From contig CADEFQ010000019.1 of assembly GCA_902826635.1 (NCBI GenBank), positions 4,047 to 36,121 of the forward strand: a stretch of 32,075 nt of DNA, in the 5' to 3' direction. This document shows, one piece after another, positions 1 through 10,508 of this stretch (positions within the stretch are counted from its first letter, which is position 1; each line of letters opens with the position of its first letter). The notes under the pieces were generated by a model, which was not told the origin of the DNA, made no database searches, and saw only the letters and a program-made list of their open reading frames with translations. The position numbers and the translations under genes were made by a program. This stretch comes from an uncultured Pseudomonadota bacterium. GTDB taxonomy: Bacteria; Pseudomonadota; Gammaproteobacteria; Steroidobacterales; Steroidobacteraceae.

Positions 1-6
1 AGGACG

Positions 7-732
7 ATGATCGATCTCTACTACTGGCCGACGCCCAACGGGCACAAGATCACGCTGTTTCTCGAAGAGACGGGCCTGCCGTATCGCATCGTCCCGGTCG
101 ATATCGGCGCGGGCGATCAATTCAAGGCGGAGTTCCTCGCGTTCTCGCCGAACAACCGCATGCCCGCGATCATCGATCCCGCGCCTCCTGGCGGGGGCGA
201 CCCGATCAGCGTGTTCGAATCGGGCGCGATCCTCGTGTATCTCGCGGAGAAGACGGGGCGCTTCCTGCCAAAGGACCTGCGCGGCAGAAAGACGGTACTC
301 GAATGGCTCTTCTGGCAGATGGCGGGTCTCGGCCCGATGTCCGGCCAGGCCGGGCATTTCCTGAACTACGCGCAGGAATCCATTCCCTACGCGCAGGCGC
401 GCTACCGCAACGAAGTGAACCGTCTCTACGGCGTGCTCGACCGGCAGCTCAGGAAGCACGCGTTCGTCGCGGGCGAGGACTACTCGATCGCCGACATGGC
501 GATCTATCCGTGGGTGCTCCCGTGGGAGGGCCTGCAGCAGAGCCTCGCGGAATTCCCGGCCATCGCGCGCTGGCTCGACGCGATCAAGGCGCGCCCGGCC
601 ACGGTGCGGGCCTACGCCATGGCCGAGCAGTACGAGAGGCGCCCGATCGACGACGCGCAGCGCAAGATCCTCTTCGGTCAGACGGCGGCGAGCCTCAACC
701 CGGCAGGCGCGACAGGTCCGCAACCCCGCTGA
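7..732 (+). CDS. yfcG: YfcG-like glutathione S-transferase (nu class, disulfide-bond reductase type)
   Basis: A 241-residue cytosolic protein that by family uses glutathione for disulfide reduction or organic peroxide reduction rather than classical conjugation. It opens with MIDLYYWPTPNGHK, nearly identical to my recollection of E. coli YfcG, including Thr9 and Asn11, which contact glutathione in that class. The thioredoxin-fold N-terminal domain covers about residues 1-85, with the SPNNRMPAI cis-proline segment and FESGAILVYLAEKTG. The helical C-terminal domain (about 90-215) carries WLFWQMAGLGPM and YSIADMAIYPW. The start is supported by the family N-terminus and AGGA at bases 1-4, although the spacing to the ATG is short. 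The gene runs tail to tail into glyS, and the two coding regions share 38 bases. The C-terminal 30 residues are not conserved-looking. Confidence 0.93.
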   Translation: MIDLYYWPTPNGHKITLFLEETGLPYRIVPVDIGAGDQFKAEFLAFSPNNRMPAIIDPAPPGGGDPISVFESGAILVYLAEKTGRFLPKDLRGRKTVLEWLFWQMAGLGPMSGQAGHFLNYAQESIPYAQARYRNEVNRLYGVLDRQLRKHAFVAGEDYSIADMAIYPWVLPWEGLQQSLAEFPAIARWLDAIKARPATVRAYAMAEQYERRPIDDAQRKILFGQTAASLNPAGATGPQPR

Positions 733-2766
733 AAAGCGCGCGCAACTCGGCGAGCAGCGACAGGCGGTTCGTGCGCAGCGCCGCGTCCGGGTCATTGACC
801 ATCACGCCGTCGAAGAACGCGTCGACGTCGCCTTTCAGACCCGCGAGCGCACTCAGCGCGCCGACGTAGTCGCGCTGCGCGACCGCGGCCTGCACCCCGT
901 CACGCAGCTTGGCGAGCGCGCCGTGCAACTGCTTTTCGGCAGGCTCGCGCAGCGTCGCCGGCGCGACCGCCGCCGGCGTGAAACCTTCAGCTTTCTTCAG
1001 GATGTTCGCGATGCGCTTGTTCGCCGCCGCGAGGCTGGCCGCTTCCGGCCGCGCGAGAAAGCCCGCGAGCGCGGCGAGCCGCGAGTCGAAATCAAGCGGT
1101 GAGCGCGGTGCGGTGGCGAGCACCGCATCGATCATCTCGGTCGTGAATCGCGTATCCGGCTGCTCGAGATAGTGGGCGCGCAGGCGGTCGAGCACGTAGG
1201 CGTACACCTCGTCCGCGGCCGACGCGCTCTTCACCGGCTGCAGCGCGACCGCGGCATCGACGAGGGCGCGCAGGTCGAGATCGATGCGCTTCTCGATCAG
1301 GATGCGCAGCACGCCGATCGCAGCGCGACGCAGGCCGAAAGGATCCTTCGTGCCGGTCGGCTTCTGGCCGATCGCGAAAATGCCGGCCAGCGTGTCAAGA
1401 CGATCGGCGAGCGCGACCGCGGTGCCGGCTTCGGATTCGGGCAGCGCATCGCCCGCACCGCGCGGCAGGTAGTGCTCGCGAATGGCGGTGGCGACCGCCG
1501 CCGGTTCGCCGTCGGCCGCGGCGTAGTACGCGCCTATGATTCCCTGCAGTTCCGGGAACTCCCCAACGACGGCGGATAGCAGGTCACACTTGGCGAGCGA
1601 AGCCGATCGCTGCGCGTGCAAGACATTCCAGCCAAGATTCGCGCTTATTGTTTCAGCCAACGACCCAATTCGCTGGACCTTCGCGCCCAGTGACCCGAGC
1701 TTCGCCTGGAAGGTGACGGTGTCGAGTGCGGTGAGCCGGGCGGCGAGCGGCTCGCGCCGGTCCTGCTGCCAGAAGAAGGCGGCATCCGCGAGACGCGGAC
1801 GCACCACTCGCTCGTTGCCCGCGCGGACCTGCGACGGTTCGCGGCTCTCGATATTGCAGACGGTGATGAACCAGGGCGTGAGCCGCCCCGCAGGATCTTC
1901 CACCGCGAAGTAGCGCTGGTGGTCCTGCAGGGTCGAGATCAGCACTTCGCGCGGCAACTCGAGGAAGCGCTCGTCGAAGCGACCCGCGATCGGCACCGGC
2001 CATTCGACGAGCGCCGTGACTTCATCGAGCAGCGCGTCGGTCACGATCGCGCGACCGCCGATCTCCTTCGCAGTCGTTTTGACGGCGCCGAGGATCTTCG
2101 AGCGACGCTCGGCGAAATGGGCCAGCACCTTGCCGCGCGTTGCGAGCGTCCCCGCGTACTCGCCGGGTGTCGCCAGCGCGATCGGCGCCGGGGCGTGGAA
2201 GCGATGGCCGCGCGTGGCGTTTCCGGCCCGCGCGCCGAGCAGCGTTGCGGGCAGCACGCCCTCGCCGAAGAGCAGCACGATCCAGTGCACGGGGCGCACG
2301 AACTCGGCATCGCCCGCACCCCAGCGCATGCGCTTCGGAATCGGCAGCTGGGCGAGGGACGCCTGCACGACCCCCGGCAGCAGGGTCGCCGTGTCGGCGC
2401 CGGATTTGCGCCCCGCGAAGAAGAGGAATTCGCCTTTGCCCTCTTTCACGCGCGTCAGCTCGGCGAGCGTGGTCCCGCAGCTGTCGGCGAACGCGCTGGC
2501 CGCCCGGGTCGGATGGCCGGACGCGTCGAACGCGGCGCTCACCGGAGGCCCGCGGCGCTTGATTTCCTGTTCGGGCTGGCGCGTCGCGAGTGCCCGCACG
2601 AGTACCGCGAGGCGGCGCGGGGCGGCGAAGGACTCGACGGCACCGTGCGCGAGACCCGCGGCGGCGAAGCCCTTCACGAGTCCGTCGCGAAAGGCGCCCT
2701 CGAGTTCCGGCAGCGCCTTGGGCGGCAACTCCTCGGTGCCGATCTCGACGAGGAAATCGCGCGTGC

Positions 2767-2770
<4 letters not shown>
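695..2770 (-). CDS. glyS: Glycine--tRNA ligase beta subunit
   Basis: A 691-residue beta subunit of the alpha2beta2 glycyl-tRNA synthetase, close to the usual length of about 690. The beta chain binds tRNA(Gly) and is required for charging by the alpha catalytic chain. Recognisable segments are the N-terminal [26 protein letters not shown] near residue 285, and the family signature [15 protein letters not shown] followed by TKDPFGLRR at about 457-481. The C-terminal part (about 580-691) corresponds to the anticodon-binding-like region. The ATG start overlaps the glyQ stop in an ATGA, so the two subunits are translationally coupled and presumably made in equal amounts. The 3' end overlaps the convergent GST gene by 38 bases. 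Confidence 0.97.
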
Positions 2771-5775
<3,005 letters not shown>

Positions 5776-5785
5776 GCGCAGACCG

Positions 5786-6631
5786 ATGGAGGCGCGCATC
5801 GTCGCCGCGTATCCACTCGAAGGTGTGCGTGCGGGTTCGGCGCTGTTGCGGGTGGGTGCGCGACTGCTCGCGGTACAGGACGATGCGTACTGCGCATGCT
5901 GGGTCGATCTGCCCGATCTGCAGGGTACGCAGTTCGTACTCGAGGCCGACGGGGCATCGCTGCCGAAGGCCGTGAAACCGGACTTTGAGGCGGCGGTTCG
6001 CACCGCTGACGGCGCCATATTTCTGCTCGGGTCCGGATCGACCCGACAGCGGACGGCGATTGCGCGACTCTCCCTTTCGCACGCATCGGTCGTGATTGTC
6101 GACATGCCGCAGATCTACGACTGCGTGCGTCGCACGCTCGATCTCGCCAAGGGTCCCAATATCGAAGGCGCGGTCATCGAGGGCGATGTGCTGCGCTTGT
6201 TCCATCGTGGTACCGCCACGGCAAGCGCCAGCATCGATCTGCCGCTCGGCGTGCTCGAAGGCGAGCGGCCCGAGGTACTCGCCTCGCACTGGATCCAGCT
6301 CGAAAAGCTGGATGGCGTACCGCTATCGGTCACCGACGCCGCGATGGTGGGTCGACACCGGACGCTGTTCCTGGCCGTCGCGGAGGATACGATCGATGCG
6401 ATCACGGACGGGCCTGTCGTCGGCTGCGCCGTCGGGCTGCTGACCGGACCGCCCGATTCGCGGCAAGTGCGCTGGTGTCGTGTCTTCGACATCGACGGTC
6501 GGCCGAGCCGCCGCAAGCTGGAAGGTGTCGCCGTCGACGACGACCTGCGCGGCGCGTGGGTCATCACGGATCCCGACGATCCGGACCGGGTGGCCGAGCT
6601 CTGTCGCATCGACCTGAGCGGCGTACGATGA
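5786..6631 (+). CDS. DUF6929-like protein of unknown function
   Basis: A 281-residue protein without a clear signal peptide or membrane segment. The pattern of blocks agrees with what I remember of the DUF6929 family: [69 protein letters not shown] and [10 protein letters not shown] followed by [15 protein letters not shown]. The repeated short strand-rich units are consistent with a beta-propeller-like fold, which is inference. No enzymatic residue can be assigned. An in-frame upstream ATG at 5726 lies inside fadH; the ATG at 5786 was preferred because it begins 10 bases after the fadH stop. Co-transcription with fadH is likely but does not by itself link it to fatty acid oxidation. Confidence 0.8.
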   Translation: MEARIVAAYPLEGVRAGSALLRVGARLLAVQDDAYCACWVDLPDLQGTQFVLEADGASLPKAVKPDFEAAVRTADGAIFLLGSGSTRQRTAIARLSLSHASVVIVDMPQIYDCVRRTLDLAKGPNIEGAVIEGDVLRLFHRGTATASASIDLPLGVLEGERPEVLASHWIQLEKLDGVPLSVTDAAMVGRHRTLFLAVAEDTIDAITDGPVVGCAVGLLTGPPDSRQVRWCRVFDIDGRPSRRKLEGVAVDDDLRGAWVITDPDDPDRVAELCRIDLSGVR

Positions 6632-6722
6632 GTGCAATGGGGGAGGATTCCACGCCGGGGAGCGCGCAGACCGCGCGTCGTTACTTCGTCGCTGTTGCAC
6701 CTCTTCATGGCCTCTTCTCCCC

Positions 6723-6749
6723 TGACGATCGATGAGGCTTCGATCGTCA
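6723..6749. terminator. Hairpin between convergent genes, possible bidirectional terminator
   Basis: A perfect 10-bp stem, TGACGATCGA at 6723-6732 and TCGATCGTCA at 6740-6749, encloses a 7-base loop in the 138-base gap between the DUF6929-like gene and the convergent hydrolase gene. Neither side has a convincing T-tract, so Rho-independent termination is uncertain. Nothing else is recognisable in this gap. Confidence 0.4.
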
Positions 6750-6769
6750 AGGCATGCGCCGGGACCGGC

Positions 6770-8443
6770 TCACCTGCAGCCGCATCTCGCCCACTCGTCA
6801 ATGCTGCCGTCGGCGTAGATCCCGATGAGCTTCGCTGCGGGCGACACGCCCTCTCCGACGAAGCGGACGCGAATCATCGGATCCGCATCGACTTCGAAAA
6901 GATCTTCGGTGAGCGCCGTGAGCGCGGATTCGGGACGTGGGCCACCCGCGAAGTACAGACGACCGTCACGCAAGGTGATGGTCCGCTGCTGATACCGACC
7001 CACATAACGCGCCAGTGTCGCTTGAGGAATCGCCACAGGCTTCGCACTGGCCGTAACGCGCTCCTCCGTCCATCGGATCTGCCGTTGCGCCTCGACGGCA
7101 TCGGCGCCCAGCGTCAACGCGCGTCGATACGATTCGATGGCCGAGGCCAGGTCGCCGGCCGACTCGAATGCCCTGCCGAGTGCGAGGCGCGCATCGGCAG
7201 ACTCGGGAGCGTCGGCCACGGCGTTGCCGAGCACTTCCAGTGCGAGCGGAGCGTTGCCCCGCCCGGCGAGGAATGCGCCGAGTTCGAGAGTGCCTTCGAG
7301 TGAAAGGCGAGTCGTCGTGTCGGCGCCAGCCTCCACGGCTGCATGTTCGAGAGACCTCAACGCGAGCAGATGCGGATCGTCGAATCGGTCGAAGGTCGCG
7401 AGGTTTCGTGCGGGGTGGGCGTTGCCGAAGACGGGAGTAGCGAGCGCTTCAGCGAGGGAAGTGCCGTTGTACGCGCTTGCGAAATAGACGAGGCCAATTC
7501 CCCGATCAATGTTGCCGGTCATGTAGCTGGTGAACCGGCGTCCGTTGTTGCCGCTATGGTAGAAAACGCGGCCCGCTGGCCCCTCCTCGACCCGTATCCC
7601 GAGTGCCATGGAGATGCCCGGACTCGTCTCGCGAACGGGCGTCAGGAACTCCCGCCACATCCTGGGCGACAGGCCGCGACCGGTCAGCACCGCCGCCACG
7701 AACTGCGCGTAGTCGGTAGCCGTCGTGAGGAGCGATGCCGCGGCATTGGCTTCGTCCCCGGTGTATCGATTGGCTGGAGCGACGTACCAGAGCCAGTCTT
7801 TCGCATACGCCTCATGGCCGTCGAAGCGCTGCTGCCAGACGAAGCTCGAGTGCTCCATCCCGAGCGGCTGGAAAACCTCACGCCGCGCAAGCTCATCGAG
7901 TGAGTGGCCGGTGACGTGTTCGAGCACTTTCTGGAGGAAGACGAACCCTTCGCCGGAATAGCTGTATGCGGTGCCGGGATCGAACTTCAGCGCCAGTTGC
8001 TCGCCGCCCCAGTTGGGTAGCCCGGTGCCGTGCGACAGGGCCATCCGCGCGGTGATGCGCTTGTATCGCTCATCGTGCGCGGCCCGAGGGTACGCGAGCA
8101 TTTCGAACAGCGGCCGGTCGAGATCGAACGCGCCACGGTCGGCCAACCGGAGCACGAGGTACGCGAACACCGGCTTGCTGAGTGAAGCGGCCTCGAAGAG
8201 GGTTCCGGTGTCGAGCGGTGTGTGCGCGCGATCATTCACCGTGCCGAAAGCGCGCGCCCAGACCACGCGGCCGTGCTCGACGATGGCGATGGAGAGACCG
8301 GGCACCTCGCTGACCTGCATGACGCGCGGGATGTCGCGCGTCAGGGCCGCGGTATCAGGCGGGCGGGCGATCGGCGTCGCGGCCGGCACGGAACCGCATA
8401 CGATCAGGAGAGTGAGGGCCCCGAGCGTGCTGCGACGGGGCAT
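6770..8443 (-). CDS. Secreted serine hydrolase of the beta-lactamase/PBP-like family (PF00144) with a TPR-like region
   Basis: A 557-residue protein. A signal peptide (MPRRSTLGALTLLIVCGSVPAATP) points to export to the periplasm. The hydrolase domain (about 30-340) has the nucleophile motif Ser87-Leu-Ser-Lys90 and His296-Ser-Gly298 as the third motif. The second motif appears as Tyr162-Ser-Gly164, with Gly where class C enzymes have Asn, as in some esterase-like members. About 385-460 is a TPR-like helical pair (NAPLALEVLGNAVADAPESADARLALG and the following repeat), and 475-550 resembles the small beta-rich C-terminal domain often found in this family. The start is supported by GGAGAGG 7 bases upstream. 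Substrate is unknown; a peptidase, esterase or PBP4-like role is possible. It follows the desaturase by 31 bases. Codon use looks less GC-biased than in the neighbours (visual impression). Confidence 0.87.
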   Translation of the reverse strand: MPRRSTLGALTLLIVCGSVPAATPIARPPDTAALTRDIPRVMQVSEVPGLSIAIVEHGRVVWARAFGTVNDRAHTPLDTGTLFEAASLSKPVFAYLVLRLADRGAFDLDRPLFEMLAYPRAAHDERYKRITARMALSHGTGLPNWGGEQLALKFDPGTAYSYSGEGFVFLQKVLEHVTGHSLDELARREVFQPLGMEHSSFVWQQRFDGHEAYAKDWLWYVAPANRYTGDEANAAASLLTTATDYAQFVAAVLTGRGLSPRMWREFLTPVRETSPGISMALGIRVEEGPAGRVFYHSGNNGRRFTSYMTGNIDRGIGLVYFASAYNGTSLAEALATPVFGNAHPARNLATFDRFDDPHLLALRSLEHAAVEAGADTTTRLSLEGTLELGAFLAGRGNAPLALEVLGNAVADAPESADARLALGRAFESAGDLASAIESYRRALTLGADAVEAQRQIRWTEERVTASAKPVAIPQATLARYVGRYQQRTITLRDGRLYFAGGPRPESALTALTEDLFEVDADPMIRVRFVGEGVSPAAKLIGIYADGSIDEWARCGCR

Positions 8444-8474
8444 CAGCAGGCCTCTCCGGATCGTCTGACGCCCG

Positions 8475-9494
8475 TTACGCCGCGGCGACGGCGGTCGTGG
8501 CCTGCTGCGGAAACGCGATCCAGGCCTTCGCGTTGTAGTCGTACAGCGCGCACTTGCGCGACAGATCGCGCAAATATTTCCAGCCCGCAACCGTCGCTTT
8601 GGCGCTCGCCACGCCGTGCGCCAGCAGGCGCTGCGTCGCGGCTTTCAGCCGGTAGTTCGGGATGTACGGGTCGTAGTGATGCGCCCGGTGCAGCATGATT
8701 CCATGCAGCAGCTTCTCGAGACGGAACGGGAAGTGGATGTCGCGGGTGAGGTCGTCGACCTTGCGCATGCGCAGCCATTCCGAGCGCTTGTCGAACCAGA
8801 CCATCTCGGGGCCCGTGTGGTGCACGAAGATCACCGTGCCCATGATGTAGTTCCACAGCAGGAACGGCAGCACGCCGCCGAACAGCGCGATCAGCCACCA
8901 CGATTGTTCGGTCAGGAACGCGATCGCGATGAGGAACGCGAGATAGACGGCGCCGAACGCCACGGTGAGCACTGAATCGGCGATGTAGGCCTTGCGGCGC
9001 GAGCCGACGTGCTTGCGCGACGGGAACACGAGCTTGTTCCACCACAGCTCGACGAGGTAGTAGAGCCCGAAGCCCCACACCGAGCGATACACGCGTTCCA
9101 TGCGCTGGCGCCACTTCGGCAGCGCCGCGAATTCTTCGGGGCTGAACGGCACCCACACCTGGTCGCGGCCCTTGAGGTTCGCGAAGCCGTGATGCGCAAC
9201 GTTGTGGCCAACGTGCCAGAGACTGAACGTGGTGAGCGTCGGCAGGAACACGAGCCGGCCGACAAATGCGTTCACCTTGTCGCTCTTGAAGAGGCTGCCG
9301 TGGCAAGCGTCATGGCCGAGCACGAAAAGGCGCGCAAAGACCACCGCGAGTCCGAGCGTGCACGCGACCTTGCCCCACAGCGGCGCGAGGATGACGCCCG
9401 CGACACAGGCGGCAAGCAGGGCGAAATCGATCGAGACCTGGACTGTGGATCGGACGGCGTTCGGCGTGCGCTCGGGGACGGTGATACCAGCCAC
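8475..9494 (-). CDS. Membrane fatty acid desaturase family protein
   Basis: A 339-residue integral membrane di-iron enzyme that by family introduces a double bond into, or hydroxylates, a fatty acyl chain or lipid. With the chosen start, the three histidine boxes are His61-Asp-Ala-Cys-His65, His97-Asn-Val-Ala-His101-His102 and His269-Arg-Ala-His272-His273. Hydrophobic segments fall near 18-55, 175-195 and 198-228. The frame is open further upstream (ATG at 9536 and beyond), but GTG at 9494 has a GGGAG 10 bases before it and a TATGAT -10 box at 9533-9538, so I place the start there; the ATG at 9536 is the alternative. Regioselectivity and substrate cannot be read from sequence. It probably shares a transcript with the downstream hydrolase. 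Confidence 0.85.
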   Translation of the reverse strand: MAGITVPERTPNAVRSTVQVSIDFALLAACVAGVILAPLWGKVACTLGLAVVFARLFVLGHDACHGSLFKSDKVNAFVGRLVFLPTLTTFSLWHVGHNVAHHGFANLKGRDQVWVPFSPEEFAALPKWRQRMERVYRSVWGFGLYYLVELWWNKLVFPSRKHVGSRRKAYIADSVLTVAFGAVYLAFLIAIAFLTEQSWWLIALFGGVLPFLLWNYIMGTVIFVHHTGPEMVWFDKRSEWLRMRKVDDLTRDIHFPFRLEKLLHGIMLHRAHHYDPYIPNYRLKAATQRLLAHGVASAKATVAGWKYLRDLSRKCALYDYNAKAWIAFPQQATTAVAAA

Positions 9495-9532
9495 GATTCG
9501 GATACTCCCAGGATGGGTACAAAGGCGCCCGA

Positions 9533-9538
9533 TCATAC
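9533..9538 (-). promoter_or_regulatory. Candidate -10 box of the desaturase gene
   Basis: On the minus strand TATGAT (5 of 6 to consensus) lies about 38 bases before the GTG start at 9494. The -35 region is poor (CTTCCC at 17-bp spacing), which would fit an activated promoter. Confidence 0.35.
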
Positions 9539-9585
9539 AGATTCCCATCGGCGGGGGAAGCAGCGATTTCCCGAAATTTGCCTTT

Positions 9586-9598
9586 AGTGCAATGCACT
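9586..9598. promoter_or_regulatory. Perfect dyad upstream of the desaturase, possible operator
   Basis: AGTGCAATGCACT on the plus strand is a perfect 6+1+6 dyad. The single-base centre makes a hairpin impossible, so protein binding is more plausible. It touches the stop codon of the PIN gene and lies about 50 bases upstream of the desaturase -10 box. Confidence 0.35.
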
Positions 9599-10098
9599 TA
9601 CGCGCGCATGGCCGACGGGCGGCGCGCGTAGCGGGGCTTTGGGGCCTCCCCGTACGTGGCAACGGCCTCCCCGACGCTCAGGCGAAACGGGTCGCGCACT
9701 GTCACGCCGCCGTACACGGCCCCGTCCTGCAGGTCTTCGGACAGGAGAAGCAGGCAGTGCTGCGCGTGGGCCGCGGCGACGATCAGGCTGTCCCACCAGC
9801 TGAGCCGGTAGCGGCCCTCGATCCGATGGGCGCGCTCGATGATCCCGACATCGACAGCCTGTGGTTCCCACGCAAGCAGCGCTTCAACATCGGCCCAGGC
9901 TTCGTCCGAAGTCAGCGGAAACGCGAGCTTGCGCGTGGTTACGTTGTAGAACTCCGAGATTACCTGCGTGCTGATGCGACCGGTTCCCTCGTTCCACAGC
10001 CGGTCGAGCCATTCCCGCGCCCGAGCGTGTTTGACCGAGTCCGCCGGGTCCCGGGCGTAAACGAAGACGTTAGCGTCGACGAAGCACAGGTCGGTCAT
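9598..10098 (-). CDS. vapC: PIN-domain ribonuclease toxin (VapC type)
   Basis: A 166-residue PIN-domain protein, expected to be an Mg2+-dependent endoribonuclease toxin held inactive by the upstream antitoxin. The acidic active-site positions are visible: Asp8 in LCFVDANVFVYARD, Glu49 in QVISEFYNV, Asp103 in LSWWDSLIVAAA, and Glu121/Asp122 in LLSEDLQDG. The C-terminal tail after about residue 145 is longer and more basic than usual. The ATG at 10098 lies inside the antitoxin gene (29-base overlap), typical of coupled toxin-antitoxin pairs. The RNA target is not predictable. Confidence 0.88.
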   Translation of the reverse strand: MTDLCFVDANVFVYARDPADSVKHARAREWLDRLWNEGTGRISTQVISEFYNVTTRKLAFPLTSDEAWADVEALLAWEPQAVDVGIIERAHRIEGRYRLSWWDSLIVAAAHAQHCLLLLSEDLQDGAVYGGVTVRDPFRLSVGEAVATYGEAPKPRYARRPSAMRA

Positions 10099-10318
10099 AG
10101 AGTTCTTCCCGGGTCGGGTAGCGATCGCCGGGCCTGGAGAGCGGCCGCAGGGTGCGCGCGAAGAACTGCCGCTTCGCGGCCTGATAGGCCTCGCCCGAGC
10201 GACGCTTTTCGGCCAGCAGATCCGCAACGAGCCTCGAGACACTCGTGTCGCGCTCCGCAGCGAGGCGGCGCGCCCAAGCGGCCGTTTCGTCGTCCAGGCT
10301 GATGGTGATATTGCGCAC
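10070..10318 (-). CDS. vapB: Ribbon-helix-helix antitoxin of the PIN toxin
   Basis: An 82-residue protein whose N-terminus (MRNITISLDDETAAWARR, then ERDTSVSRLVADLL) is a ribbon-helix-helix/CopG-type DNA-binding domain. The C-terminal half (about 45-82, rich in Arg, Pro and Tyr) would be the toxin-binding tail. It starts with GTG, chosen because the domain begins exactly there; the frame is open upstream. It precedes and overlaps the PIN gene, the standard antitoxin-first order. Family knowledge predicts autorepression at the inverted repeat just upstream. Confidence 0.83.
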   Translation of the reverse strand: MRNITISLDDETAAWARRLAAERDTSVSRLVADLLAEKRRSGEAYQAAKRQFFARTLRPLSRPGDRYPTREELYDRPVLRRR

Positions 10319-10330
10319 GGGTTCGACTCT

Positions 10331-10347
10331 ATCACTGAATCCGTGAT
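10331..10347. promoter_or_regulatory. Inverted repeat upstream of the antitoxin, candidate autoregulatory operator
   Basis: ATCAC at 10331-10335 and GTGAT at 10343-10347 form a 5+7+5 inverted repeat beginning 13 bases before the antitoxin GTG. RHH antitoxins usually bind such short repeats in their own promoter. Arms are short, so chance occurrence is possible. Confidence 0.35.
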
Positions 10348-10354
10348 TGAGGCG

Positions 10355-10401
10355 CGCCCTGATCCGGTGCGCACAGTGGGGTCTCGCACCAAAATAGCGC
10401 A
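10355..10401 (+). promoter_or_regulatory. Two NtrC-type enhancer sites upstream of glnA
   Basis: The downstream site at 10385-10401, CGCACCAAAATAGCGCA, fits the enterobacterial NtrC consensus TGCACCANNNTGGTGCA closely; only positions 1, 12 and 14 differ. A weaker site at 10355-10371 keeps GC-C and GGTGC. Their centres are 30 bases apart, close to three helical turns, as between the two strong sites at E. coli glnAp2. They lie roughly 85-115 bases before the inferred sigma-54 start site. The ntrB and ntrC genes downstream supply the cognate regulators. Confidence 0.65.
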
Positions 10402-10452
10402 CAATACCGCCGCGGCCTTCCGTAACCCCTTGATTGCGGGTAGCGGCTGCGC

Positions 10453-10468
10453 TGGCACGCGCCCTGCA
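10453..10468 (+). promoter_or_regulatory. Sigma-54 promoter of glnA
   Basis: TGGCACGCGCCCTGCA matches the -24/-12 consensus TGGCAC-N5-TTGCA with one change, and the invariant GG (10454-10455) and GC (10466-10467) are separated by exactly 10 bases. The inferred transcription start near 10479 leaves a leader of about 30 bases before the glnA ATG. Confidence 0.8.
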
Positions 10469-10508
10469 CTGTGATCGTGCTTTCCTCACCCCTCGCCCGG
10501 AGACATTC

